64,000 nucleotides of DNA from Apium graveolens (lineage: Eukaryota > Streptophyta > Magnoliopsida > Apiales > Apiaceae): contig NW_027420787.1 in NCBI RefSeq assembly GCF_009905375.1, forward strand, positions 1 to 64,000, given 5' to 3'. Both the position numbers and the translations under genes were made by a program. The first letter of the stretch is position 1, and each line of letters begins with the position of its first letter. The notes under the pieces were generated by a model. That model was not told where the DNA came from, did no database searches, and was given only the letters and a program-made list of their open reading frames with translations. Below are positions 45,642 to 59,300 of this stretch, one piece after another.

Positions 45642-48600
45642 TGTAACACCCCCAGATCTGGGGTCGGGGATCCGGGTCGTCACGGTCTTTCTTTCCACAA
45701 TATCACTTCACTAAATTAATAATAAATAACCTTATGTTGTGACCCCACACTAACACACACCACAACCCGTTATAGTCTCAGAGATGAAATTTAAATAAGT
45801 ACAAGTCTTTGAATCCACAATTTAAAAGTTATTACAACCCAAAATGATTACTTGATAAATTTACAGTTAATTGCCATTATCTGCCACAAGTTATAATTAT
45901 ACATAATTGATTCTCAAAAGTAGATGGTCTGATCTACAATAGATCTACCTCTGCAGCTATAGCAGCTACAACATCAACGGGAAGACGCGGGACGCTTCCC
46001 ACGCGCTTGCGCTGGGTCTGCTGGAGTCTGGCCATCTTTCCTAACTGTTGTTGTGTGATGAAGAAATAAAGCAAGGGTGAGCAGCAAGCCCACCAAAATA
46101 ATATGTATAATGATTTACAATATATGAGCCTACTCATAATACTCATGAAAGTCTTGGTCAAAAGAAATGAACCAAGTTTGATATCTTAATGCGATGAAGT
46201 CGCAAAATATTCAGTATATATATATATATATACTTTTCAAAATATGGGAAGTCCTCTTCCATGCATAATATACACAGAGTTCCAGTGTATAACTGTATAA
46301 AAATATCGTTGCAAGGTGATCTCATATATCTAACCTTGTCTCAACGTTTTTCTGAAAATCTTTGTCATTCATAAGACAATTATTAATTAGATATAAGTTT
46401 AAAAGATGAAGTTACAAGATACCCCAATATACTTATATCTTTCCCAAATACTACTTGAACTACCACCGTTCAAGTTATAATTAGTTTCAAAAGTTCATCC
46501 CACTGATGAGACCACAAGATAAGACTTAAATAGATTCAATCTTTGAAATATTATTAAAGGAAATGAAGTTAGGATATACTTCATTAAGTTCTGATATATA
46601 TATATATATCCACATATACATCTTCTTTTTACATTTCCTGAAAACCTCTGTCATGTAAAGTATTAACAGAGTTGCAATATCCAATAAATTTGGAAGGAAA
46701 AGAATTTTGGCATAAACCAGATATCTTGCTGATCAGGCAAAGATACCAATAAGTAACCTTTTCTACTAGTAGATGGATGAATCCCCCACCAGTCATCACC
46801 CTGGCCACATAAGGACCTTGTGCTGGACCGCCACCCGGCCTCTTACGCATTGATGGACTGCCACCCAGCCACTTACACTTTGATAGACCGTACCCCGGCC
46901 TGTCGCTTATGCCGACTCAATTAGATGGGCTTACTTCCCGAACATTGGGCAAGTAATCAATTCATTTATCAAAACAGCAACCTTGTTGCGAATATAAAAT
47001 ACACCATAGAGCCGGATCCCTCAGGTTTTGAGCGAGTATTTAAATCCCCTTAAAAGGAAGATCTTAAATATAAAAATGAGTTTTGGGATCCGCTCTAACT
47101 TTTAAAAATCATTTTGAAGACTCGAAAACACTTTAAAGAGTGTTTGGAGTAAAACCGATTTAATGAAATAAATCAGTCCCGATATATTAGAAAATATCTG
47201 AATATTATTATTTAAATAATATTCTCATAAAGAATTATCTTTATAAAAATAATTGAAGTAGAAGTATTAAAACTTATACTTGAAATAAACATTAAATAAC
47301 CAAAGATATACTTATATGAAAGTATTATCTTTATTTGAATAATCGAAAATAAGTTTGATTATTAACACTTTATTCTCTAATGAAATAAAGAATATATTTC
47401 AGTAATAAGCGGAGTCATAATACCTCGAATGAATATTATAAATAATATTCATTAAATAAAATAAAGGAGTCATACATCCTCAAATGAATATCCAAGTAAT
47501 ATTCAATAATAATATAAACTGAGTCATAAGTCCTCGAATGAATATTCAAATAATATTCAAATAATAAAATAAACTGAGTCATAAGCCCTCGAATGAATAT
47601 TCAAATAATATTCAAATAATAAAATAAAGGTATCGAATAAATCTTATTCGATCCATAGTTTTAAAAACTATATCCATATATATATATATATATAAATAAA
47701 TATATATATATATATAATATACTCGGGAACATCGACTCCCGGTTTAGAAATATGTTCACCTTTTATCCCCTATACTAAGGGTATACGCAACTACTTGCTT
47801 ATTTCTAGCATAGGTATTATGCAACTATAAGCATTGAAATCAACAGATAAATAACCACATTACGAAACAGACATGCATATATACCATATTAGCATGCTCC
47901 AATATATCGCAAAATTTGCTAATAACAATCATGCAATATCACAAGATAATGCATATACATATATTTACATCACAACAACAGTATAACGGGTAGAAAACTT
48001 GCCTGAGCGACTGGGGTTACGAATGGCTCGGGACGAGTCTGGTAACCTATAAACAACAAGTAAGTTGGAATTAAACCAAAGTCACTTGTAAATCTATACT
48101 TTAACTAACTTAGACTCTAACGCTTGTTTTGCGCTCACTGATTCGCTTAAGTCACTCGGGTACCCTCGGCTCCACCATTTTTAATAATTTAACTTTTACG
48201 AGTTTTAAGGCGATTCCTTCGCGAGTGTCTTACTAACTGCCTAGCACACTTACCATAAATGTTTCATACATTAATTAACCCATTTTGGTCTTTAACCTAT
48301 GTTTCAAAGTAAGGCGAGGGGAAAAGTTTCGTTTGCGAAACGCCGTTACTTGAAACGGTCGTTTCTCCTAAACCGTGCATCGGAATCGAACGAACTACAT
48401 ATCAAAACGAAGCTCGTAACATGAGCTATCTAAAAATGGCAGTGCTCATATTCTAGCAGGGGGTTCTCGGGTCCTAATGTTATGAACAAAAGCAGTCTAA
48501 AGTAAATCAGACATTACGACGACTATGTTTACGCGATTTCCCAATTTTAAACCAATTCAAAACAACCACAATTTCAACTCCAATCAAACCTCCATCTAAA

Positions 48601-49771
48601 CTACATTACAACATCCCCCAATCAACTCAATATTACCAATTTATTCATCTAAACCAAGTCAAAAAAAGTGACCAAGAACTTCAAATCTAACAAGCATCAC
48701 TCCTAACTCCAAAATCAACAAAACCACTTACTAAACAAAGCTCTATCATGAGTACACACTCATTACACTAACCCATCATCTAACATTATAAAATTCAAAC
48801 CAACAAAACTTAATACTACGGGTTTGAGAAGTTATACCTTCCTTGGAGAGTGGAGAATCAAGAGAATGGCTTGGAATCACCTTTAAAGTCCTTATCCAAG
48901 CTTAATCTAAATAAAACTTCAAGAACACAAATTTTAGTTCTTGAAAACACTATTCACCATCTTCTTTCATGATTTATAGAAAAAGATTGGCTTGGAATTA
49001 GAAGCTTAAACTTATAGGAAGTATGTAACTATCCATGGGGAAGCTTAGATAATTACCTTGCTAAATAGTAAGTGGAGGAGCTTGGACTTTCATTTTTTTA
49101 AGAAAAGCACCCGAGAGCATGAAGAAGAAGAAGAGAGATTTTTGTGTTTTGGCTTGATTTGCTTTTGGTTGGTTGATTTTTGTTGTTTGCTTTAGTGAAT
49201 TACCTAGTTGCCCTTGGTTTTGTGTGGTTAAAAAGTCACCACATCCCCTTCCTTCCCATGTCATGCTTGTGTCATCCTCATGATGTCATCCTCCCCTCCT
49301 TGTCCTCTTCTCATTGGTTGGGTGACATCATCCTCTCTAATCCCTTTTGATTAACTTCCTAATTGTTTGCCTAATGACCACTGATCTGTTATACGGTTCG
49401 CTTAACTTTCGTTTTTGTTTATCGTTTGAGGGATCATACCCGGGATCTTATTACTTAGGTTCCCTTATCCTTTCTCAATACATTATATCCCTTCTATGAT
49501 CCTCTCTTATAATCCTTTAATTTAAATCATTTTTATCCTGTTACCTTATACTCAATTCTCTCCGTATCTTGTGGATTTCCGGGAAAAATCAAAGTGTTCG
49601 GAATTGGATTCTGACGATCTTTACATACACTTATATACCACATAGAGTACTAATAATATCCCATAAGATCAATAACAGAACCCCTACATAGCGTGGCATG
49701 AAAAGTTTTCTCGTTCAGCAAAACACTATTCATAAGGGTTTCAAAATTTCTCAAAAATTGGGGTTATTACA
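45642..49771 (-). repeat. E3 3' LTR (4,130 bp)
   Basis: Full-length LTR with family termini. Its first 400 bp resemble E4 (CACGGTCTTTCTTTCC) rather than E1, and its segment 48540-49200 is unlike all other copies here. Four 55-bp subrepeats at 47412-47630. No gene. Confidence 0.9.
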
Positions 49772-52396
49772 GTCTCCCCTCCTTAAAAGGATTCCGTCCC
49801 GGAATCAGATAGAAAATAAATGGGGATACTTTCTTAGCATTACACTTTCTAACTCTCGAGTCAAATTTCCCACATTGTGGTTCTACCACCAAACTCTGCC
49901 TAGTTTGATAATCCTTCTCCTAAGCACTTGTTCCTTTTCACTCTATAACCCTTCCTGGTTGCTCCATATAGGTTACTTCGGGTTGCATATCTATGCGCTC
50001 ATATGCCTCTATTTATCTGGCATCTGAATTACACTTCCTTAACATTGATACGTGAAACACGTTACGACCTGCTACATGTTCGGGGTTAGGGCTAGCTCAT
50101 ATGCTAACTTCCCAAACGTCTTAATATATCCAAGGGTCCAACAAATTATTGACTTAGCTTTCCTTTCTTTCCGAACCTCATCAATCCTTTCCAAGGGATA
50201 CCTATAACATTACTAGGTCCCCTATTTCATACTCTTTTTCCTTTCGTGTCAAATCAACATACTTATCATGTCCATCTTGGGCTACTACCAGCCGTCCTCT
50301 GATTAGATCTATCATATCCTTGGTCCTTTGGACTACTGCGGGTCCGAGCATCTTGCGCTCTACAACTTCATCCTAACATAAGGGAGATCGACATTGTCTT
50401 CCCTCAAGGATCTCATAAGGCGACATCTCGATAATGACATATGATCTATTGTCGTAAGAAAACTCAATCCGTGTTAAGTGATCATTCCAATTTCTTTCAA
50501 GTCTATTGCACAGACTCTCATTATAGCTTTTAGCATTAGAGCTTCTGCTTCTCAATACCCATTCTTTTCCAGTTCGTAATCGCTACTACCTTCCGTTCCT
50601 AATATTATACTGGTTATACTTTTGCTCGTTAGCGTTCTATAACCTTTTAATAACCACGTCAACCTTAGTATCACGAATGTGTTCCCATTTCGCATACTAC
50701 CACCACTTTATTACTCCTTTTTCAGTTGTTTCTATTTTCCAAAATTTGATCAATCAAATAGAAGTAAAGGAATTTGTTGAGAGATCACTATGATCATGAA
50801 CACTTGTTATATCGCATAGTTAGTACAGAAGGTGGCCAGCCTTTAGTACTTGACAAGCAATTAAACAATAGCTGGTATCCTACTCGGCTTCTATCACACA
50901 GATAGATAGTCATTCGGCAATACCTCCCCTTCTGGAAGGGTTGTTCTTCTCAGCTTACATGAAATGAAAAGAAGAGAAAAGAACGAACTGAAGAGAATTG
51001 TATATATGAAAAAAATATATACTGCCACAAAATATCTGGCTTGGAACCTACCTCTGAACTATAGAGGTTTGTCATAGGAGAACAAAACATATACGTATTT
51101 ATATCAGCATCAAGCATTATAGCCTCGCATTTCGCGTGCCTAAATATTTTTGCTATCCCGTCCATCATTCTATGGACCCACACTCTTCCTCGAGCTTATA
51201 CACAATCACCTTTGAAACTCCCTCGACATCAAAAATCGAATATGGGATCTCATTCTATACATCATCGTTACTAGAATTCTATGCTTGCACCGCAACCTTC
51301 CTCGTATAATAATACGACTCTCTATTGATAAGAAAGAATAATTATTCACTAGGTAGATACTCTACTTAATTAGTCTATCAATGATAACTTATACACTACC
51401 ACGACCCGATTAGTGGTACACAATCTCAACACCCATTCCAATACAACTCTCACGGTTGTATTCAGCTCAATACTCGCAGAATCATTGCTGCCTTACTATG
51501 GTCCATCACTGACCTACTGTAGTCATTCATTTTCCATGAAGTCTTAATAGCTAACCATACGGAGTCCATACATGTCGTATCAAATCCTTCTAAGGAGATA
51601 ACATAATCACCATTCATGATTCATGGAGTACACTCCTGATTCTGACATACATACATGACATGAAGCAGATAAAATTTTCAGAAGAGTTTTGCTCAAAGCA
51701 ACGATAGCAGGTTAATACCATTCTTAATCATATACCTTCAATAGAAGACTTAACTCAAAGGTTTGTTTAGTCCTTTTTGAAATATAGTCCTGGCTCATTC
51801 TCAAGATGGTACCTTCTAAGATAGATAGCCCGCTCCTGGCGATTACACGAATTAAACCTTTACCGAACTACTATTACGGTTGGGTATTGCACAGTCATCA
51901 GAAGGAATGTCAATCTTCCAAACCACAATACAACCTTCACAGTTTTAACCATCATTACTGTATTCCTTTGGCACAAGCGCCTATAATTATCCTCTTACCT
52001 TTAAAGTGTTGGCCACCTCTTTGGCCTTCCCTGATAGTAATAGTTCCTTATAATCAATGTCTTTTAACCACCTTCAACTAAATTTTCTACCTCATTTCAA
52101 TCACAGCTTATGTGAAGATGTTTTTCTTAACATCTGATAAGTAAAAAAAAAAAAATATCACCATTTTTCCATAAGTTATTGCCTCAGTCTTTAGAGGTTA
52201 ATCACTGTAATGACTGACTCTTAATCATACTTAGAACATCTTTTATCCTGGGCCCTAATTGCCCTGAACAATTTCGACCATTACTGGTTCGATCCATACT
52301 TTCTCGTGGTTTAACACGTGCCCCACTTGGCAACACTATAATTACATCATATTTCCTTTATCCACATTTCTATTCTTGAGAATTTTGAATATTACC
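49772..52396 (-). pseudogene. E3 polypurine tract and decayed pol interior
   Basis: Aligns nearly end to end with E1 19381-22005. Polypurine tract at 49772-49790; integrase C-terminal remnant at 49790-50560, with a 60-residue frame 50373-50555 almost equal to E1 19982-20164; integrase core traces near 51230-51400; RNase H end near 52030; decayed RT up to the E4 insertion. No functional frame. Confidence 0.8.
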
Positions 52397-54233
52397 TGTA
52401 ACACCCCCAGATCCGGGGTTGGGGATCCGGGTTGTCACGGTCTTTCTTTCCACAATATCACTTCACTTAATTAATAATAAATAACCTCATGCTGTGACCC
52501 CATACTAACACACACCACAACCCGTTATAGTCTCAGAGATGAAATTGAAATAAGTACAAGTCTTTGAATCCACAATTTTAAAATTATTACAACCCAAAAC
52601 GATTACTTGATAATTTACAGTTAATTGCCATTATCTGCCACAAGTTATAATTATACATAATTTGATTCTCAAAAGTAGATGGTCTAAACTACAGTGGATC
52701 TACCTCTGCAGCTATAGCAGCTACAACATCATCGGGAAGACGCGGGACGCTTCCCACGCGCTTGCGCTGGGTCTGCTGGAGTCTGGCCATCTCTCCTAAC
52801 TGTTGTTGTGTGATGAAGAAATAAAGCAAGAGTGAGCCTTACAGCTCGCAAGATAATATATATAGTGATAACAATAATATAAGTATCTAAATGGATACTT
52901 AATAGCATCTCTATCATATGCAAGATAATTACTTACTAGATATAAGTAAAAACAAGGAATGAAGTTACCAATACTTCACCACACTTATATCATATATAAA
53001 GTTACTTGAACTGCCACCGTTCGAAGTATTATAAGTTTTAAGAAAAACACCCCATAGATGAGACCACAAGTTAAGACTTGAATAGATTCAATCTTTGAAA
53101 TATTATTGAATGAAAAAGTTATGAGATACTTTATTTAGTCCCGGTATATATATATCCACATATATATACCCCTTTAAACATTTCCTGGAACCTCTGTTAT
53201 GTAAAGTATGAACAGAGTTTGAAACATCCAATGAATTTTGGAAAGGAAAAGAATTTTGGCATAAACCAGATATCTTGCTGATCAGGCAAAGATACCAATA
53301 AGTAACCTTTTCTACTGTAGATGGATGAATTCCTCACTGGTCATCACCCTGGCCGCATTAGGACCTCGCACTAGACCGTTACCCGGCCCCTCACGCGTTG
53401 ATGGACTGCCACCCAGCCACTTACACAATAATAGACCGTACCCCGGCCTGTCGCTTATGCCGACTCAATCAAATGGACTTACTTCCCGAACATTGGGCAA
53501 GTAATCAAATTGTTTTCTCAAAACAGCAACCTCGTTGCGAATATAAAATACACCACAGAGCCGGATTCCCCAGGTTTTGAGCGAGTATTTAAATCCCCTT
53601 AAAAGGAAGATCTTAAATATAAAAAAAAGAGTTTTGGGATCCACTCTGACTTTTAAAAATCATTTTGAAGACTCGAAAACACTTTAAAGAGTGTTTGGAG
53701 TAAAGCTGATTTAATGAAGTAAATCAGTCCCCAGAATATTTAGAAAATGACCGAATATTATTATTTAAATAATATTCCCATAAAGAATAATCTTTTATAA
53801 AAATAATTGAAGTAGAAGTTTTAAAACTTATACTTGAAACGAGTATTAAATAACCAAAGATATACTTATATGAAAGTATTATCTTTATTTGAATAATCGA
53901 AAATAAGTTTGATTATTAACACCTTATTCTTTAATAAAATAAAGAATATATTTCAGCAAATAATCGGAGTCATAGATCCTCAAATGAATATTCAAATAAT
54001 ATTCATTAAATAATATAAACTGAGTCATAAGCCTTCGAATGAATATTCAAATAATATTCAGATAAATAAATAAAAGGAGTCATAAGTCCTCGAATGAATA
54101 TTCAAAATAATATTCATTTAATATAAAGGAGTCATACGCCTTCGAATAATATTCGAAATAATATTCAATAATAAAATAAAGTTAAAGTTATCGAATAAAC
54201 CTTATTCGATTAATAGTTTTGAAAACTATGACC

Positions 54234-54267
<34 letters not shown>

Positions 54268-56360
54268 CCATATCCATATATACAAAATCTACTCGGGATC
54301 CTCGACTCCCGGTTTTAGAAAATATTTTCACCTTTGGGTCCCTATACTAAGGGTATATGCAAGATACCGCTATCCTCTAGCATAGGTATTATCAACTAAA
54401 CCAACAGATATATATTTCAAGAATATGAAACAGGCATGCATATATACCATATCACATGCTACAATATATCGCAAGAATTTGCTAAATAACCAACATGCAT
54501 CTATCGCAAGATAATGCATATACAAGTGTATACATCACAACAACAGTATAACGGATAGAATACTTGCCTGAGCGACTTGGGGGTGAGAAGGGCTCCGGAC
54601 GAGTCTGATAACCTATAAACAACAAGTAAGTTGGAATTAAACCAAAATCACTTGTAAATCTATGCTTTAACTAACTTAGACTCTAATGCTAGTTTTGCGC
54701 TCACCGATTTGCTTAAGTCACTCGGGTACCCTCGGCTCCACCATTTTTAATAATTTAACCTTTACGAGTTTTAAAGCGATTCCTTCGCGAATGACTTACC
54801 AACTGCCTAACACACTTACCATAAATGTTTCACACATTAATTAACCCTTTTTGGTCTTTAACCTACATTCCAAAGTAAGGCGAGGGAAAAAGTTTCGTTC
54901 GCGAAACGCCGTTACTTGAAACGGTCGTTTCTCCTAAACCGTAAATCGGAATCGAACGAACTACATATCAAAACGAAGCTCGTAACAGGAGCTATCTAAA
55001 CATGGCAGTGGTCACAATCTAGCAGGGGGTTCTCGGGTCCTAATGCTATGCACAAGAACAGTCCAAAGAAAATCGGACGTTACGACGGCTATGTTTACGC
55101 GATTTCCAATTTTTAAACCATCCACAATCAACCCAAATCAACCTCAAATCCAACATACAACCATCCTCCATCCTTATCACATCATAACCACCCCAACCAA
55201 TTCAATTTAATCTTTCATACTTATGCTTAAACTTAACTTTAATCATTCTTAAGTTCTTTTAAATCAAAACCACAATAATTACCATTCCATTCACTACCAT
55301 ACCAAATCTCAAACTCTAAATCATAACAACAAGATACAATATCAACCCACTACTCAAAATCACCTTATAATATATATGAACCTAGGGTTTGGAAATGGTA
55401 TACCTTCCTTGAAGTGGTGGGTGGAGCTAGGAAGCCTTAAGAAGCTTTGAGAAGCCTTAGGAAAGCTTGGATCTTCAAGAAAACAAGAAAAAGTTCAAGT
55501 TAAAAACTTGAAAACACTATTCATTGTCTTCTTCCTTGATTAAATGAAGAAGTTAGAGAAAGAATTAATGGCTTAAACTCATGATATAGCCATAACTAAG
55601 CATAAAGATGATTAGGGAATTTTCTTACCAATTTAGGATGCTTGGATCTTGATTTTTGAAAAATCTATGCCTTTAAAATGTAAAAAGCCGAGAGCTCCTA
55701 AGAACAAATGCCTTGGTTGTTTTTGATTTTTTTGATGAAATGATTTTGCTAGCTTGGTTGGCTTGATTTGTATTTGATTTAGTAAATTACTACCTTGCCC
55801 TTGAATTTGTGTGGTCCTTATTCAACCACACCTCCTTCCTTCCCATGTCATGCTTACCTCATCCTCATGATGTCATCCTTCCTTCCTTGTCTTCTTTCTA
55901 TTGGTTGGATGACATCATTCCCACTAATCCCTTTGATTAACTTCCTAATCGTTTGCCTAATGACCGCTGATCTGTTATACGGTTCGCTTAACTTTCGTTC
56001 TCGTTTATCGTTTGAAGGATCATACCCGGGATCTTATTACTTAGGTTCCCTTAACCTTTCTCAATACATTATATTCCTTTTTATGATCCTCTAATATAAT
56101 CCTTAAATTTAAATCCTTTTTATCCTGTTACCTTATACTCAATTCTCTCCGTATCTTGTGGATTTCCGGGAAAAACCAAAGTGTTCGGAATTGGATTCTG
56201 ACGATATTTACATACACTTATATACTTCATAGAGTACTAATAAAATCCCAGAATATCCATAACAGAACCCCTACATAGTGTGACGCGAAAAGTTTTCTCA
56301 TTCAGCTCAAACACTATTCACAAGGGTTACAAAAAGTTGAAAAATTTTGGGGTTATTACA
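52397..56360 (-). repeat. E4 3' LTR (3,964 bp)
   Basis: Family termini TGTAACACCCCC and GGGGTTATTACA. It is mosaic: the first 400 bp or so are E3-like, and from about 53040 on E1-like, including the hypervariable segment. It lacks about 200 bp present in E3 and E1 around 46080-46380. Four 55-bp subrepeats at 53967-54180. No gene. Confidence 0.93.
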
Positions 56361-56379
56361 GTCTCCCCTCCTCAAAAGG
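56361..56379 (-). other. Polypurine tract of E4
   Basis: The minus strand reads CCTTTTGAGGAGGGGAGAC directly before the 3' LTR; the pol stop codon lies 14 bp beyond it. Confidence 0.85.
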
Positions 56380-56393
56380 ATTCCGTCCCGGAA

Positions 56394-59300
56394 TCAAACA
56401 GAAAACAAATGGGGGTACTTTTCTAGCATTGCGCTCTCTAGTTCCCAAGTCGATTCTTCCACATTATGATTCTGCCATAGTACTCTGACTAGCTTGATCA
56501 CCTTGTTCCGAAGCACCTGCTCCTTCTTATCTATAATCCTTACTGGCTTCTCCACGTAAGTTAGATCTGGCTGCATATCCACCTGCTCGTACTCCACTAT
56601 GTGCCTGGCATCCCGATGATACCTCCTTAGCATTGACACATGGAACACATTATGAACTTGTTGCAAATTAGGGGGTAGGGCTAGCTCGTAAGCTAACTTT
56701 CCAATCCGTCTTAATATCTCAAAAGGTCCAATGTATCTTGGGCTTAGTTTTCCTTTCTTTCCGAACCTCATTAATCCCTTCCAAGGGGATACTTTCAACA
56801 GTACTAAGTCCCCTACTTCATATTCCTTGTCCTTTCGGGCTAGGTCTGCATATTTCTTCTGTCTGTCTTGGGCTGCTACAAGTCGCCCTCTGATAAGATC
56901 CACTATATCTTTGGTCCTTTGGACCACTTCAGGTCCGAGCATCTTCCGCTCTCCTACTTCATCCCAGTATAAGGGAGATCGACACCTTCTTTCGTACAAG
57001 GCCTCATAAGGCGGCATTCCGATGCTAGCATGAAAGCTATTGTTATAAGAAAACTCGATCAACGGCAGGTGATCATCCCAACTTCCTTTAAGGTCTATTG
57101 CACAGACTCTCAACATATCCTCTAGTGTCTGGATGGTCCTTTCACTCTGTCCATCCGTTTGGGGATGGTACGCGGTACTCATATTTAACTTGGTCCCCGC
57201 ACATTCCTGAAAGCTCCTCCAAAATCTGGAGTTGAACCTTGGGTCTCGGTCTGAGACAATGGACGTTGGGACTCCATGTCGCGTTACTATTTCCTTAAGG
57301 TAAATGTCCACCAGTCTATTGACTGTGTATCTCTCGTTGATAGGAATGAAATGAGCTGACTTTGTCAGTCGGTCTATAATTACCCAAATGGCGTCGTGAT
57401 TGGCTTTCGTCCTTGGCAAGCCTACAACAAAATCCATCGCTATCTGTTCCCATTTCCATTCGGGAATCTCCAGGGGTCGCAAAAGCCCACTGGGTCTCTG
57501 GTGCTCTGCCTTTACTCTTTGGCAAGTCAAACACTTGTTTACCCATTCTGCTACGTCCCTCTTCATGTTGGGCCACCAGTAATATTCCTTCAAATCCCTA
57601 TACATCTTGGTAATTCCCGGGTGAATGGAATACCTTGAACTATGGCTTTCATCCAAAATCTCATTTTTAAGTTCTTGAACATTCGGAACCCAAATTCGGT
57701 AGGAGTACCTCATTATCCCTTTATCATCTTTCTCAGTATGGATCTCCTCTCCAGTCATTGACTCTCTGTCTTCATTCATTGTTTTCTCCTGGCATAATCT
57801 GATCTTTTCCAATAATTCTGGCTGCATTGAGATCTCAAAAAGCTTTTCAGTTTCGGTTCCGGTTACCTTTACTTCTATTTCCATTTTCTCAAAATCCCTT
57901 ATCAACTCTTCCGAAGTCGTTATCATTCTGAGTCTTTCCTTTCTACTAAGGGCATCAGCCACCACATTGGCTTTCCCTGGATGATAGAGAATCTCACAAT
58001 CATAGTCCTTGATTAGTTCTAACCATCTCCTCTGGCGCATGTTGAGCTCTTTCTGCGTAAATATGTACTTGAGGCTCTTATGGTCTGTGAAAATCTCGCA
58101 CTTCTCTCCATACAAGTAGTGCCTCCAAATTTTTAAAGCAAATACTATTGCCGCGAGCTCAAGGTCATGAGTAGGATATCTAATCTCGTATTCCTTCAGT
58201 TGTCTCGATGCATACGCGATAACTTTACCGTGCTGCATAAGCACACATCCTAATCCTTTGTGCGACGCGTCACTATATATCACAAAATCTCCTTTTCCAT
58301 CCGGCAATGCCAATACCGGAGCCGTTATCAACCTTTTCTTTAATTCCTGAAAACTGTTCTCGCATTTCTCCGTCCATTCAAACTTCTCTGTCTTACGAGT
58401 AAGTCGTGTCAAAGGGGCTGCGATCTTCGCAAAGTCCTGTACAAATCTACGATAGTAGCCGGCCAATCCTATGAAACTCCTCACCTCTGTGGGTGTGGTT
58501 GGCCTTTCCCAATTTGAGACCGCCTCTATCTTGGAGGGGTCGACCAATACTCCTTCTTTATTGATCACATGTCCTAAAAACTGTACTTCATTCCGCCAGA
58601 ATTCACACTTCGAGAATTTGGCATATAACTGCTCCTCTCTGAGTATTCCTAGAGCTATCCTCAAATGCTCTGCATGTTCTGCCTCAGTCCTTGAGTAGAT
58701 CAAAATATCATCGATAAAAACTATCACACACTTGTCCAAGTACTTCTTAAATACTCTATTCATTAAATCCATGAAAGCCGCTGGGGCGTTGGTTAGTCCA
58801 AAGGACATTACCAAGAACTCATAATGCCCATACCTGGTACGGAACGCTGTCTTGGAAATATCTTCAGGTTTAATCTTTAGTTGGTGATATCCAGTTCTCA
58901 GGTCGATCTTGGAAAAATAAACAGCATCCTTTAGCTGGTTGAACAGATCGTCTATTCTAGGTAATGGGTACCTGTTCTTTATGGTTAGCTTGTTCAACTC
59001 TCGATAGTCTATGCACAACCTCATGCTCCCATCTTTCTTCTTAACAAATAAAACTGGTGCTCCCCACGGAGACACACTGGGTCTTATCATACCCTTATCC
59101 AAGAGTTCCTGCAATTGGATAGCTAATTCCTTCATTTCTAACGGGGCTAACCGGTAAGGTGCTTTTGAAACTGGCGCCGTCCCTGGGGCCAACTCAATAG
59201 CAAATTCAATCACTCTATCGGGTGGTAATCCCGGAAGGTCTTGGGGGAATACATCTTCAAATTCGTTGACTACTGGAATATCTTGTAAGTTGGGCACCTC

